Origin: Mucilaginibacter sp.
GTDB lineage: Bacteria; Bacteroidota; Bacteroidia; Sphingobacteriales; Sphingobacteriaceae
NCBI RefSeq assembly: GCF_025359345.1
Contig: NZ_JANYGQ010000011.1
Span: 1-64,000 of the forward strand
Length of the DNA: 64,000 nucleotides
Direction: 5' to 3'
This document shows, in pieces, positions 43,415-51,976 of this stretch; the stretch's first letter is position 1; each line of letters begins with the position of its first letter. Made by a program: the position numbers and the translations under genes. The notes under the pieces were generated by a model. It was not told the DNA's origin. It saw only the letters and a list, made by a program, of their open reading frames with translations, and did no database searches.

Positions 43415-43706
43415 ATAAATATAACCAGGGATGTTTTTTAAATTGGTTAGGCAAGTTAATGAAAATGCATTTAGTTAACTATCCTGCACTGTCTTTAACT
43501 AAGATTTTCAGGAGAGAAGGATTATAGGATTTGTGGCGAAGAGTTTACATAAGGCGAAGCTTGCCCTGGCCTTTCTAAACATCAACTAACCCTGAAAGGG
43601 TTTAACCTATCAGCGCAGGTCAACGGCCTGCGCGAAAACGATTTTTCCCGCACTTTCAATCCTATAATCTTCAAATCCAATAAATCTTAGTTTATTTGCA
43701 CACAGT
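43415..43706. other. 292-bp intergenic region with a weak inverted repeat
   Basis: This lies between the divergent GH78 and epimerase genes. AAGGATTATAGGA (near 43517-43529) is matched by TCCTATAATCTT (43662-43673), and CTGAAAGGGTTT and GGCCTGCGCG form small local stems. No gene is seen. The start region of the epimerase carries TTATTTGCACACAG, close to a promoter box. Confidence 0.4.
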
Positions 43707-44666
43707 ATGATATTAGTTACCGGGGCAACAGGTTTTTTAGGTTCGGAAGTGGCGTTGCAGCTTTTGCAGCAGGGCAACCGTATCCGCTGCACCCGGCGGG
43801 CGCAATCATTGATCCCGGATATTTTGTTGCCTTACCAGGTACAATGGGTGGAGGCAGATATGCTGGATATTTTTGCGCTGGAAGATGCACTTAAAGATGT
43901 AACGCAGGTGTGCCACTGTGCGGCCTGGGTATCATTAAAGCAAGCCGATAAAAAGCCGATGATTAATGCTAATGTAATGGGCACGGCAAATTTGGTTAAC
44001 CTGTGCATGCTGCACAATATCCGGCTGGTGCATGTAAGCTCGGTTGCGGCTATTGGCCTTGCTAAGCCCGGCGATTTGATAACCGAAAACCATCACCTGG
44101 ATCAGGCTACCGAAACCGACGGTTACGCCATATCAAAATTGGAAAGCGAGATGGAAGTTTGGCGCGGCATTGCCGAAGGACTGGACGCTGTTATTGTAAA
44201 TCCATCCATCATAATAGGCGCTAATGCCGGCACAGCAGGCAGCGGGCAGCTTTTTGAAACCGTGCGTAAAGGGCTTAAATTTTACACCGCCGGCAGTTGT
44301 GGCTTTGTTGATGTGGAAGATGTTGCCAAATGCATGATAGCCCTGATGAATACCGATATCTGCGGCGAACGCTATATCATTAGTGCCGAAAACCGCAATT
44401 ACAAACAACTTACTACCGAAATAGCGAATGGCTTTGGCGTTACTCCTCCATCCACCTTAGCCAAACCATGGATGATGGGCATTGCCTGGCGCGCATCAAA
44501 AATAATCGGGGCCTTAACCGGCAAAAATCCGCCTATCGATAAAGTATCGGCACAAGCAGCCAGTTTGCAACGCAATTACGATAACTCGAAAATTAAAAAA
44601 GCTATCGGTATTGAGTTTAAGCCGATAAGCGAAACAGTGAAAGAGGTTTGTGAGCGGTTGAAATAG
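43707..44666 (+). CDS. NAD-dependent epimerase/dehydratase (extended SDR)
   Basis: This 319-residue protein has the Rossmann motif VTGATGFLGSEVALQLLQQG, the VEADMLD strand, HCAAWVSLKQAD, HVSSVAAIG and the catalytic YAISKLESE (YxxxK). The later part, VNPSIIIGANAGTAGSG and FVDVEDVAKCMIAL, is typical of dihydroflavonol-reductase-like SDRs. It acts on a nucleotide sugar or other hydroxy/keto substrate in the cytoplasm. Convergent with the CoA-binding gene. Confidence 0.9.
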   Translation: MILVTGATGFLGSEVALQLLQQGNRIRCTRRAQSLIPDILLPYQVQWVEADMLDIFALEDALKDVTQVCHCAAWVSLKQADKKPMINANVMGTANLVNLCMLHNIRLVHVSSVAAIGLAKPGDLITENHHLDQATETDGYAISKLESEMEVWRGIAEGLDAVIVNPSIIIGANAGTAGSGQLFETVRKGLKFYTAGSCGFVDVEDVAKCMIALMNTDICGERYIISAENRNYKQLTTEIANGFGVTPPSTLAKPWMMGIAWRASKIIGALTGKNPPIDKVSAQAASLQRNYDNSKIKKAIGIEFKPISETVKEVCERLK

Positions 44667-44691
44667 TAAATCCACGCATCCGCACATCAAC

Positions 44692-45057
44692 TCAATATTG
44701 TCCTATCGACAACATCACCAGCGTACAGGCGTACTCGGTCTCAATTCCCTTGTCATTTGCCATACGACGGAGCTCGGAGTTTTCGGTGCCGGGGTTAAAT
44801 ATGATGCGTTTGGGGTTGGTAGCTAAAATATAGTTATACAGGCCCTGCTGATTTGCCGGGCCAACATAAAGGGTAATGGTGTCGATATCATTGTGAATGG
44901 TTTCGGGCTTCTCAATAGGCACACCGGCAACTTCTCCCTCTTTTATCCCCACGTTCACAATAGTATGCCCGCTCCGCACCAGCCTGTTGGCGGCAAGGTT
45001 GGCATAGCGCCCGGTGTTGGGTGTTGCGCCTAATATCAGTGTTTTTTTATCAGCCAT
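44692..45057 (-). CDS. CoA-binding-domain protein
   Basis: This 121-residue Rossmann-like protein of the CoA_binding_2/YccU group has TLILGATPNTGRYANLAANR, HTIVNVGIKEGEVAGVPI, ITLYVGPANQQ, RIIFNPGTEN and a late Cys (EYACTLVML). The biochemical role is not established for this group. It overlaps the DinB gene by 8 bp, so it is the last gene of a three-gene minus-strand operon. Confidence 0.9.
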   Translation of the reverse strand: MADKKTLILGATPNTGRYANLAANRLVRSGHTIVNVGIKEGEVAGVPIEKPETIHNDIDTITLYVGPANQQGLYNYILATNPKRIIFNPGTENSELRRMANDKGIETEYACTLVMLSIGQY

Positions 45058-45535
45058 TAATAATCCTTACTAAAATTGCTACCTGCCCCGAATGGTAAAT
45101 ATGATGTTGTATCAATCCCCGTACCAGTTCCTCGTTGCTTACGCCGGTACCCAGCTCCGGGTTACGTTCATCCAATATCGGCTCAATCCATTTTTCTTCG
45201 TCGAAGTTTTGGATAATACCCAGCAAATTTACGTTCACCAACTTTAAATCATTGACATATTGCTGCCATTTTTGTTCATCAGGCGCGCTTGTCTCGGGCC
45301 AGTCGCCGCTGGAGGGCACCGAAGCCGTCATGCCGTTCAGCCGGTCCATTACTTCTTCCGTCCACGATAGCATGTGTAATACTATAGCAGCGATAGTATG
45401 GGCGGCGCCTGCCGGTCTTTCAAACGCGGTTTCAAAGCTTACCGTATCCAGTATTTTATAAACTGAAGAACCATACCATGGGTTGCCCGACAGTACCTGT
45501 TCTAACTCTTTACTTATTTTTTCTGAATTTGTCAT
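45050..45535 (-). CDS. DinB-like four-helix-bundle protein
   Basis: This 161-residue protein shows the DinB/YfiT-like pattern, with three His that would bind a metal: VLHMLSWTEEV, then LIQHHIYHSGQVAIL. The helical bundle begins KISKELEQVLSGNPWYG. Members are metal-dependent hydrolases or thiol transferases of unknown substrate. It lies 2 bp after the FAD oxidoreductase and overlaps the CoA-binding gene. Confidence 0.88.
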   Translation of the reverse strand: MTNSEKISKELEQVLSGNPWYGSSVYKILDTVSFETAFERPAGAAHTIAAIVLHMLSWTEEVMDRLNGMTASVPSSGDWPETSAPDEQKWQQYVNDLKLVNVNLLGIIQNFDEEKWIEPILDERNPELGTGVSNEELVRGLIQHHIYHSGQVAILVRIING

Positions 45536-45537
45536 GT

Positions 45538-47082
45538 TTATAGTTTTGATGCCGCAATGGCGCAGTTAATCCCGTCAATAGCAGCAGAAATTATGCCACC
45601 GGCATACCCCGCGCCCTCGCCGCAGGGAAACAATCCTGTTACCTGCGGGTGCTGTAATGTTTCTTTGTCCCTCGGAACCTTTACCGGTGACGAAGTGCGC
45701 GACTCAACTCCCACCAATATCGCCTCGTTGGTGTAATAGCCCTTCATTTTTTTGCCGAATACAGGCAACGCTTTGCGCAGGCGTTCATTTATCCAGCCCG
45801 GTAAAATTTCTTTTAGTTCGATACTTTTGGTGCCGGGCAGGTAGGAGTTTTCGGGGAGGCTATTTGATAAACGGTTCTCACAAAAATCAATTATGCGCTG
45901 GCCGGGCGCAACAAGATGGCCACCACCGGCGGTATAGGCAAGCTTTTCTATTTGTTGCTGAAAGCGCAGCATCCGCAGCGGGTCGTTTTCATTGCCTTTT
46001 ACATCCTCCAAATTTACCTGCACCACGGTGCCTGAGTTTGCAAAAGGATTATTCCGCTTAGATGGGCTCCAGCCGTTTACCACAATTTCATCAGCCTCCG
46101 TAGCGCAGGGGGCGATGATACCGCCGGGACACATACAGAACGAAAATACACCCCGGCCATCTACCTGTTCAACCAGGTTATAATATGACGGCGGCAGGTC
46201 GGGCCCACGGAATTCACAATGGTATTGCGCCTGGTCGATAATTTCCTGCGGGTGCTCAATGCGCACACCCAAGGCAAACGGTTTAGCCTCAATCAAAATA
46301 TTTTGATGGTGCAGCATTTCAAAAATATCGCGTGCAGAGTGGCCTGTTGCCAGTATTACGGCACCGGCCTTCAGCCTGTCACCATTAGCAAGTTCAACAC
46401 CCTTTATTTTACCAAACTCAACCAGCAGGCGGGTAACCTTTGCATCGAAAAGCACTTCACCGCCAGCATTGAGTATGCTGTCTTTTATCGAGGTAATTAT
46501 CTGCGGCAGCTTATTGGTGCCGATATGCGGACGGGCATCTATCAAAATATCTCCAGTTGCGCCATGGGTCACAAAGGTTTTCAGCACAGCATTAACATCG
46601 CCGCGCTTGGTGGAGCGGGTGTACAATTTACCATCCGAATAAGTGCCTGCCCCGCCCTCGCCAAAGCAATAGTTCGATTCGGGATTTACCAGGCCCTGCT
46701 TGTTGATGTTAGCCAAATCGCGGCGGCGCTGTTTTACATCTTTGCCGCGCTCAACTATTATAGGTTTTAACCCAAGTTCAATGCATTGCAGAGCCGCAAA
46801 TAACCCGGCGGGCCCGGCGCCAATAATTATTACTGGTTTGGCGGCTTTTACATCGGGATAGTTAACTGTAAATGTTTCGGGCACATATACCTCATCCACA
46901 AAAATCTGCACCTGCATGCGGTAAACCACCTTGCGGCCGCGCGCATCGATAGAGCGTTTCAGAATTTTTAAGGCTGATATATTTTGTGGTGATATATTTA
47001 GCGATGTGGCAGCAATTTTTATTAAAGCGGCTTCATCTTCCTGCTGCCCGGGCGGGCAAACAATTTCAATTTCTTTTGTCAT
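45538..47082 (-). CDS. FAD-dependent oxidoreductase (COG2509-type)
   Basis: This 514-residue flavoprotein has the dinucleotide fold IIIGAGPAGLFAALQCIELG, then VERGKDVKQRRRDLA and NYCFGEGGAGTYSDGKLYTR. Next come VILATGHSARDIFEML, a Cys-containing FSFCMCPGGIIAPCATEAD and the end motif GLFPCGEGAGYAGGIISAAI. The N-terminal 90 residues form the small alpha/beta domain usual in this family. The substrate is unknown. First gene of a three-gene operon with DinB and the CoA-binding protein. Confidence 0.92.
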   Translation of the reverse strand: MTKEIEIVCPPGQQEDEAALIKIAATSLNISPQNISALKILKRSIDARGRKVVYRMQVQIFVDEVYVPETFTVNYPDVKAAKPVIIIGAGPAGLFAALQCIELGLKPIIVERGKDVKQRRRDLANINKQGLVNPESNYCFGEGGAGTYSDGKLYTRSTKRGDVNAVLKTFVTHGATGDILIDARPHIGTNKLPQIITSIKDSILNAGGEVLFDAKVTRLLVEFGKIKGVELANGDRLKAGAVILATGHSARDIFEMLHHQNILIEAKPFALGVRIEHPQEIIDQAQYHCEFRGPDLPPSYYNLVEQVDGRGVFSFCMCPGGIIAPCATEADEIVVNGWSPSKRNNPFANSGTVVQVNLEDVKGNENDPLRMLRFQQQIEKLAYTAGGGHLVAPGQRIIDFCENRLSNSLPENSYLPGTKSIELKEILPGWINERLRKALPVFGKKMKGYYTNEAILVGVESRTSSPVKVPRDKETLQHPQVTGLFPCGEGAGYAGGIISAAIDGINCAIAASKL

Positions 47083-47217
47083 GTGTATGCCGGGTTTTTA
47101 TCCCGGATAAGGCAAAGGTACACAGCTAAACCGAAGATTGGAATCCTGGAGCCCAATTAAATCCGGCGCGTCACAAAATAATTGAACGAACGCAAAACGT
47201 TAAGCAGTAAAAATCTC

Positions 47218-47451
47218 TTAGGAAACCTTCACCTCAACTTTTTTAATGTCAGGATTTTCGTCCCCGGGAAACTCCATTTTGGCCGCTGCTTTGCCGGCGG
47301 CCAATGCCTCAGATGCATCTTCCGCTTTTACCGATTGGCCGCTGTACAGCAGCACTTCGCGCTCCTCGTCCTCAAGTTTGTCAAAGCCGTTACCGTTCCA
47401 GAGGTAGATTTCTTTATTTGGCGATCTGTATATGATGTTATATTTATGCAT
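47218..47451 (-). CDS. Small soluble protein, unknown function
   Basis: This 77-residue protein begins MHKYNIIYRSPNKEIYLWNG and has an A-, E- and K-rich helix (KAEDASEALAAGKAAAKMEF) and a beta-like tail ending VEVKVS. It has no signal. Its codon use and alternation look coding, but I do not recognise it. It is divergent from fumC, 130 bp away. Confidence 0.7.
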   Translation of the reverse strand: MHKYNIIYRSPNKEIYLWNGNGFDKLEDEEREVLLYSGQSVKAEDASEALAAGKAAAKMEFPGDENPDIKKVEVKVS

Positions 47452-47550
47452 TTGTTAAGGCCCTGTTTATTTACACAACACCTGCGGTTTATTATAGTTT
47501 TTGTACCAAAAAGTTTACCCTTTTGCATTTACATCCACCATATAAAACCC

Positions 47551-47558
47551 TACCTTTG
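47551..47558 (+). promoter_or_regulatory. Promoter -7 box of fumC
   Basis: TACCTTTG matches TAnnTTTG exactly and is followed by CCCC, as in the hisS promoter (51963-51970). It lies 24 bp upstream of ATG 47582. Confidence 0.55.
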
Positions 47559-47581
47559 CCCCTGCAAAAAATACAAAAACC

Positions 47582-48979
47582 ATGAGTTTCAGAACCGAAC
47601 ACGATACCATGGGCGAGGTACAGGTACCTGCCGATAAATACTGGGGAGCACAAACCGAACGGTCACGCAATAACTTTAAAATTGGCCCCGAAGCATCGAT
47701 GCCGAAGGAAATTATTGCCGCTTTTGCCTATCTTAAAAAGGCCGCAGCATACACCAATACCGATTGCGGCGTATTGCCGGCCGAAAAACGTGACCAGATC
47801 GCACAGGTTTGTGATGAAATACTAGCCGGTGGCTTAGCCTCCGAGTTTCCATTGGTGATATGGCAAACAGGTTCGGGCACGCAGTCAAACATGAATGTTA
47901 ACGAGGTTATTGCCAACCGTGCACACGTATTGGCCGGCAACAAACTGGGCGAGGGCAAAACATTTATCCACCCGAACGATGATGTAAATAAATCCCAGTC
48001 GTCAAATGATACCTACCCGACGGCTATGCACATTGCAGCCTATAAAATGGTTATTGATGTTACTATACCGGGAATTGAAAAATTGCGCGATACCCTACAG
48101 GTTAAATCGGAAGCATTTAAAAGCGTGGTAAAAATTGGCCGTACCCATCTTATGGACGCCACCCCACTTACACTTGGCCAGGAATTTTCGGGCTATGTAT
48201 CACAATTAACCCATGGCTTAAAAGCGCTAAGAAATACACTTGATCACCTTTCGGAACTTGCCCTTGGCGGCACAGCCGTTGGTACAGGCATCAATACACC
48301 AAAAGGTTACGATGTAAAGGTTGCCGACTACATTGCTAAATTTACCGGTCTGCCATTCCGCACTGCCGACAATAAATTTGAGGCCCTTGCTGCTCATGAC
48401 GCCATAGTAGAAAGCCATGGCGCATTAAAGCAAATTGCGGTATCACTAATGAAAATTGCAAACGATATCCGCATGCTGGCTTCGGGGCCACGCTCGGGTA
48501 TTGGCGAAATACATATTCCGGACAATGAGCCGGGTTCATCAATTATGCCGGGCAAGGTTAACCCAACCCAAAATGAGGCAGTGACAATGGTTGCGGCACA
48601 GGTAATGGGTAACGACGTTACTATATCGGTCGGAGGTTCTAACGGTCACTATGAGTTGAATGTGTTTAAACCCGTTATGGCGGCTAACTTTTTACAGTCG
48701 GCACGTTTAATCGGTGATGCCTGTGTGTCATTTAACGATCATTGTGCTGCCGGTATCGAACCAAACTACGCCGGCATTAAAAAGCACCTGGAAAATTCGC
48801 TGATGCTGGTAACTGCGCTTAATCCGCACATTGGTTACGAAAATGCCGCAAAAATCGCCAAGAAAGCGCTAAAGGAAAACCTTTCGCTGCGCGAAGCCGC
48901 ACTAGGCCTTGGGCTGTTAACCAACGAACAGTTTGACCAATGGGTACGCCCTGAAGATATGATAGGTGGTTTAAAATAG
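47582..48979 (+). CDS. fumC: Class II fumarate hydratase
   Basis: This 465-residue enzyme of the TCA cycle interconverts fumarate and malate and needs no iron-sulfur cluster. Visible motifs are [52 protein letters not shown] and the family signature [16 protein letters not shown]. Full length, with the C-terminal domain ending [10 protein letters not shown]. It is preceded by a good promoter and followed by a CCCCTCTCC hairpin and a lipoprotein gene. Confidence 0.97.
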   Translation: MSFRTEHDTMGEVQVPADKYWGAQTERSRNNFKIGPEASMPKEIIAAFAYLKKAAAYTNTDCGVLPAEKRDQIAQVCDEILAGGLASEFPLVIWQTGSGTQSNMNVNEVIANRAHVLAGNKLGEGKTFIHPNDDVNKSQSSNDTYPTAMHIAAYKMVIDVTIPGIEKLRDTLQVKSEAFKSVVKIGRTHLMDATPLTLGQEFSGYVSQLTHGLKALRNTLDHLSELALGGTAVGTGINTPKGYDVKVADYIAKFTGLPFRTADNKFEALAAHDAIVESHGALKQIAVSLMKIANDIRMLASGPRSGIGEIHIPDNEPGSSIMPGKVNPTQNEAVTMVAAQVMGNDVTISVGGSNGHYELNVFKPVMAANFLQSARLIGDACVSFNDHCAAGIEPNYAGIKKHLENSLMLVTALNPHIGYENAAKIAKKALKENLSLREAALGLGLLTNEQFDQWVRPEDMIGGLK

Positions 48980-49001
48980 TAAAAGCCTCACCCCAAACCC
49001 C

Positions 49002-49020
49002 TCTCCGGTGGAGAGGGACT
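49002..49020 (+). terminator. Hairpin after fumC
   Basis: CCCTCTCC-GGT-GGAGAGGG forms an 8-bp stem followed by ACTTTTG. It is part of a CTCACCCCAAACCCCTCTCC-type repeat. It may end the fumC transcript, though the T run is short. Confidence 0.5.
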
Positions 49021-49035
49021 TTTGAAAAACATTTC

Positions 49036-49545
49036 ATGCAAAAGCCTTTCGCCTTTTACCTTTTACCTTTCGCCTTACTAATGGCTTTGGGCGCCGCATG
49101 CACCTTTAATCCCGACAAACAAAAACCGGGACAAAACTGGGTACAGGGCGAGTGGCGCCAGGATTCGGTGCCCGCACAAAAGCGATTGGTAAGCTATTCC
49201 CTTTATGATTTAAAGTTTAGCTGCGATTCGTTTTTTGTAACGATACATTCATTTAGTAAGGTAAGCGCCGGTAGTGATACCTGTACACGCAGCGGTAGAT
49301 GGACCGAATACTGGAAAGGCACCTACGAGCAACGGCACGACACCCTGCGCATGAAAGGCGAATTTTGCAAAGCCGACAAAAGCGTAAAAGACGAAACAAC
49401 CTGTCTGCGTTTTGGCGACTATGAAGAATATTTTAAGATCACCAAAACAACCGATTCGCTGGTTCAATTTGCAAGTATTACAAACGTTATCCCGATTAAT
49501 GCACGTTTAATAAAACGAACAAGCTGTATTCCAAAACCGCTATAA
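49036..49545 (+). CDS. Small exported lipoprotein, unknown function
   Basis: This 169-residue protein has a lipoprotein signal (YLLPFALLMALGAAC, Cys22). The mature part has six or more Cys and alternating strands (LYDLKFSCDSFFVTIHSFSK, GRWTEYWKGTYEQRHDTLRM), suggesting a lipocalin-like beta barrel with disulfides. No family recognised. Its stop is one base before the ATG of the nuclease gene, so both are cotranscribed. Confidence 0.8.
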   Translation: MQKPFAFYLLPFALLMALGAACTFNPDKQKPGQNWVQGEWRQDSVPAQKRLVSYSLYDLKFSCDSFFVTIHSFSKVSAGSDTCTRSGRWTEYWKGTYEQRHDTLRMKGEFCKADKSVKDETTCLRFGDYEEYFKITKTTDSLVQFASITNVIPINARLIKRTSCIPKPL

Positions 49546-49546
49546 T

Positions 49547-50341
49547 ATGAAAACAAAGTTTTTTAAGATAATTGCTTTAGGCTTTGCAATTATTTATGCA
49601 CCGTTACAGTCAGTGGCCTGGGGTACTAACGGCCACCGTATTTGCGGGCAAATTGCCGACAGCTATTTGTCGCAGCAGGCGCGTAAGGCTATTAAAGGCA
49701 TTTTAGGCGATGAATCAATTGCCATGGCCAGCAACTGGGCCGATTTTATAAAATCGGACGATAACTACAAATATTTATCCACCTGGCATTATATCGATTT
49801 TGACAAACCCTACACCTACCCCGAAATGCAGGAATTTTTGGCACAGGATACTAAGGTTGATTCCTATACCAAAATGAATTTCCTGATTGGCGAATTAAAG
49901 AAGAAAAGCACCAGCAAAGAAAATAAACTACTTTACCTGCGTGTGCTGATACATATTATTGAAGATGTACACCAGCCCATGCATACCGCGCATACCGACG
50001 ACCAGGGCGGCAATGGCTTTAAAGTAAAATGGTTTAACAACGATACCAACCTGCACTCGGTATGGGATTCGCAGCTGATAGACTTTCAGCAATTAAGTTA
50101 TACCGAATACGCTAACGCTATAAACCATACTACCGCAGCACAGCGCCGCGAATTGCAAAAAGCACCGATAGCGATGTGGCTATATGAATCGAACCAAATT
50201 GCCGAAAAGCTTTACACCGAAATAAAACCCGGTGACGTATTAAAATACGATTATAATTTCACCCATATTGCCACCCTAAACCAGCAAATGCTGAAAGCCG
50301 GCGTAAGGCTTGCAGGGGTGCTGAATGGTATATTTAAATAG
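49547..50341 (+). CDS. S1/P1-type zinc nuclease, exported
   Basis: This 264-residue protein has a signal peptide ending near QSVAWG, so that Trp of WGTNGH becomes the N-terminal zinc ligand as in P1 nuclease. The remaining ligands are visible: H of NGHR, NWADF, TWHYIDF, HIIEDVHQPMH and NLHSVWD. It should cut single-stranded DNA/RNA or 3' nucleotides in the periplasm or outside the cell. It follows the lipoprotein gene by one base. Confidence 0.94.
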   Translation: MKTKFFKIIALGFAIIYAPLQSVAWGTNGHRICGQIADSYLSQQARKAIKGILGDESIAMASNWADFIKSDDNYKYLSTWHYIDFDKPYTYPEMQEFLAQDTKVDSYTKMNFLIGELKKKSTSKENKLLYLRVLIHIIEDVHQPMHTAHTDDQGGNGFKVKWFNNDTNLHSVWDSQLIDFQQLSYTEYANAINHTTAAQRRELQKAPIAMWLYESNQIAEKLYTEIKPGDVLKYDYNFTHIATLNQQMLKAGVRLAGVLNGIFK

Positions 50342-50358
50342 TTGATTTCTGTTGAAAG

Positions 50359-50429
50359 GTTGTAAGGTTGAAATGTTATTTACTTTAAACGGCAACTTTA
50401 CAACATTCTAACTTTTCAACCTTACAACA
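50359..50429. repeat. Inverted repeat GTTGTAAGGTTGAAA
   Basis: The 15-bp perfect arms lie at 50359-50373 and 50415-50429; the arms extend imperfectly outward and inward with the same words. It fills most of the gap between two plus-strand genes and may form a hairpin in the transcript. Confidence 0.7.
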
Positions 50430-50437
50430 ACAAAAAA

Positions 50438-50869
50438 ATGAAAATCCTAATGGTTTGCCTCGGCAATATCTGTCGTTCGCCGCTGGCGCATGGTATAATG
50501 GAGCATTTGGCTAAAGAGCAAGGCCTCGATTGGGAGATAGAATCAGCCGGCACCGGCAACTGGCATATTGGTGAAGGGCCGGATCGCCGCTCAACCCGCA
50601 CCGCTCAGGAACACGGCATTGATATAAGCGGCCAGATTTGCCGTTTATTCCGCATCAGCGATTTTGATTATTATGACCATATTTTTGTAATGGACAAAAG
50701 CAACCTGGCCGATATCCTGGCCATGGCCCGCAACGATGAAGACCGCAAGAAAGTAAAATTGCTATTAGGCGATAAAATAGTACCCGATCCGTATTATGAT
50801 GACGCCCAATTTGAGCCGGTGTTTTTGATGATTGAGAAGGGTTGTAAGGAAATTTTGAAAGATAAATAA
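50438..50869 (+). CDS. Low-molecular-weight protein tyrosine phosphatase
   Basis: This 143-residue protein has the P-loop C7-LGNIC-R13-S at the N-terminus and the acid loop DPYYDD near the C-terminus, the complete catalytic set of the family. It dephosphorylates phosphotyrosine, in Bacteroidota often in the control of capsule or exopolysaccharide synthesis by tyrosine kinases. No kinase gene is close. Cytoplasmic. Confidence 0.95.
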   Translation: MKILMVCLGNICRSPLAHGIMEHLAKEQGLDWEIESAGTGNWHIGEGPDRRSTRTAQEHGIDISGQICRLFRISDFDYYDHIFVMDKSNLADILAMARNDEDRKKVKLLLGDKIVPDPYYDDAQFEPVFLMIEKGCKEILKDK

Positions 50870-50943
50870 AAGCCCGTTATTAAGGAACGAACCAATCTCT
50901 GCACAGGAAGGATGATTTGTTGAACGTGTGATGGCATGTCACC

Positions 50944-51033
50944 CTGAGGCACTCGAAGGGCGCGCGTAGAGGCCCTTGCCCGCGTGCTAAGCAAGTAGTA
51001 CAGGGCATTGCGCTCATGCTTCGAGTGCCTCAG
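50944..51033. repeat. Inverted repeat CTGAGGCACTCGAAG
   Basis: The perfect arms are 50944-50958 and 51019-51033; the flanks GTCACC and its counterpart CATGACA extend them imperfectly. It lies between the convergent phosphatase and acetyltransferase genes and may end both transcripts. Confidence 0.75.
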
Positions 51034-51047
51034 CATGACACCCTTTT

Positions 51048-51566
51048 TTATTCTTCAATCGGTGAAATCCCAACAAACCTAAAATAAGCCAGTTCCATTC
51101 CCGCCCGCCAATAGTTTTCCCGTCTTTGCATTCCTGCTTTTTCGAGCACACGCTGCGAGGGGATATTTTCCAAATCCGTTACCGCGCCAAACCTTGCATC
51201 GGGCTGCACGGTTAACATATGGCCCAATAGTGCAATCGCCATTTCGGATGCGATGCCCTTGCCCCAGTAGTCGTACCGCAGGGCGTAACCCAGCTCAATT
51301 TCGCCGCTGTCATTATCAAACGGGCGCAGCAGGCTCATTCCTATAAAATCGTTATCGGCTTTGTTAAACAAACCCCAGCGCCCGGTAATGCTGCCGGGCT
51401 CGCCTTCGGGAAGGTGCTCCCTAAAAATCTGGATATGCTCCTCGCGGGTGCGGAAAGGCAGGTATTGCATTACGCGCTTGTCATCATAAAGCGCCAGGTA
51501 CATTTCTTCTTCTTCGACTTTGAACCGCCTGATGATGAGGCGGGGAGTTTGGGTAAGGATATTCAT
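51048..51566 (-). CDS. GNAT-family N-acetyltransferase
   Basis: This 172-residue protein is RimJ/RimL-like: TPRLIIRRFKVEEEEMYLAL at the start, IELGYALRYDYWGKGIASEM with the acetyl-CoA loop (YWGKGIASE), FGAVTDLENIPSQRVLEKAG and MELAYFRF. It acetylates an amine of a protein or small molecule; the substrate is not predictable. Divergent from the gene at 51604, with 37 bp between. Confidence 0.92.
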   Translation of the reverse strand: MNILTQTPRLIIRRFKVEEEEMYLALYDDKRVMQYLPFRTREEHIQIFREHLPEGEPGSITGRWGLFNKADNDFIGMSLLRPFDNDSGEIELGYALRYDYWGKGIASEMAIALLGHMLTVQPDARFGAVTDLENIPSQRVLEKAGMQRRENYWRAGMELAYFRFVGISPIEE

Positions 51567-51603
51567 TAGCCAAATATATAACGATAATTTTATAACTTTC
51601 GTG

Positions 51604-51933
51604 ATGGAAATTGGTGATGTTTCATTCCACGATGCAAAAATATTAGAGGCAAAGGAATTAGTTGGGCGTCAAATTATGGAGTTTTTGATTGACTTCCCGG
51701 TTGATTGGGAGAATAATATATTTGAACACCGGATATTACGTTTTGACTGGGTAACACACTATGCTGTTAACGAAATTCCTTTTGAAGGCAATCCTACAAT
51801 TCTTGAAGTAAATGAATCAGTAAGTGAAAGAGGCGCAAACAGGGTAGAATTTGCGACTAACGCAGGGAATAGAGTAATTGATTACTTAAACTGTGAACTT
51901 GTAAATCCTAATGAAGCGACAACAAATCTCTAA
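51604..51933 (+). CDS. Small acidic protein, unknown function
   Basis: From Met 51604 the protein has 109 residues (MEIGDVSFHDAKILEAKELV). A beta-rich, acidic sequence with FEHRILRFDWVTHYAVNEIP. I chose this start since TAACTTTC, close to a promoter box, lies just upstream and earlier codons overlap the acetyltransferase start. No family recognised. It reads toward hisS, 43 bp away. Confidence 0.65.
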   Translation: MEIGDVSFHDAKILEAKELVGRQIMEFLIDFPVDWENNIFEHRILRFDWVTHYAVNEIPFEGNPTILEVNESVSERGANRVEFATNAGNRVIDYLNCELVNPNEATTNL

Positions 51934-51962
51934 CCCCTAATCACTTTAAACCACAAAAAAAG

Positions 51963-51970
51963 TACCTTTG
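51963..51970 (+). promoter_or_regulatory. Promoter -7 box of hisS
   Basis: TACCTTTG matches TAnnTTTG exactly and ends 6 bp before ATG 51977, so the mRNA would be nearly leaderless. It rules out the in-frame TTG at 51968. Confidence 0.55.
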
Positions 51971-51976
51971 CCCCCT

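Noticed and set aside
45657..46061. 134-residue ORF antisense to the FAD oxidoreductase
   Set aside because: Cys/Pro/Arg-rich frame inside a conserved gene with intact motifs on the other strand.
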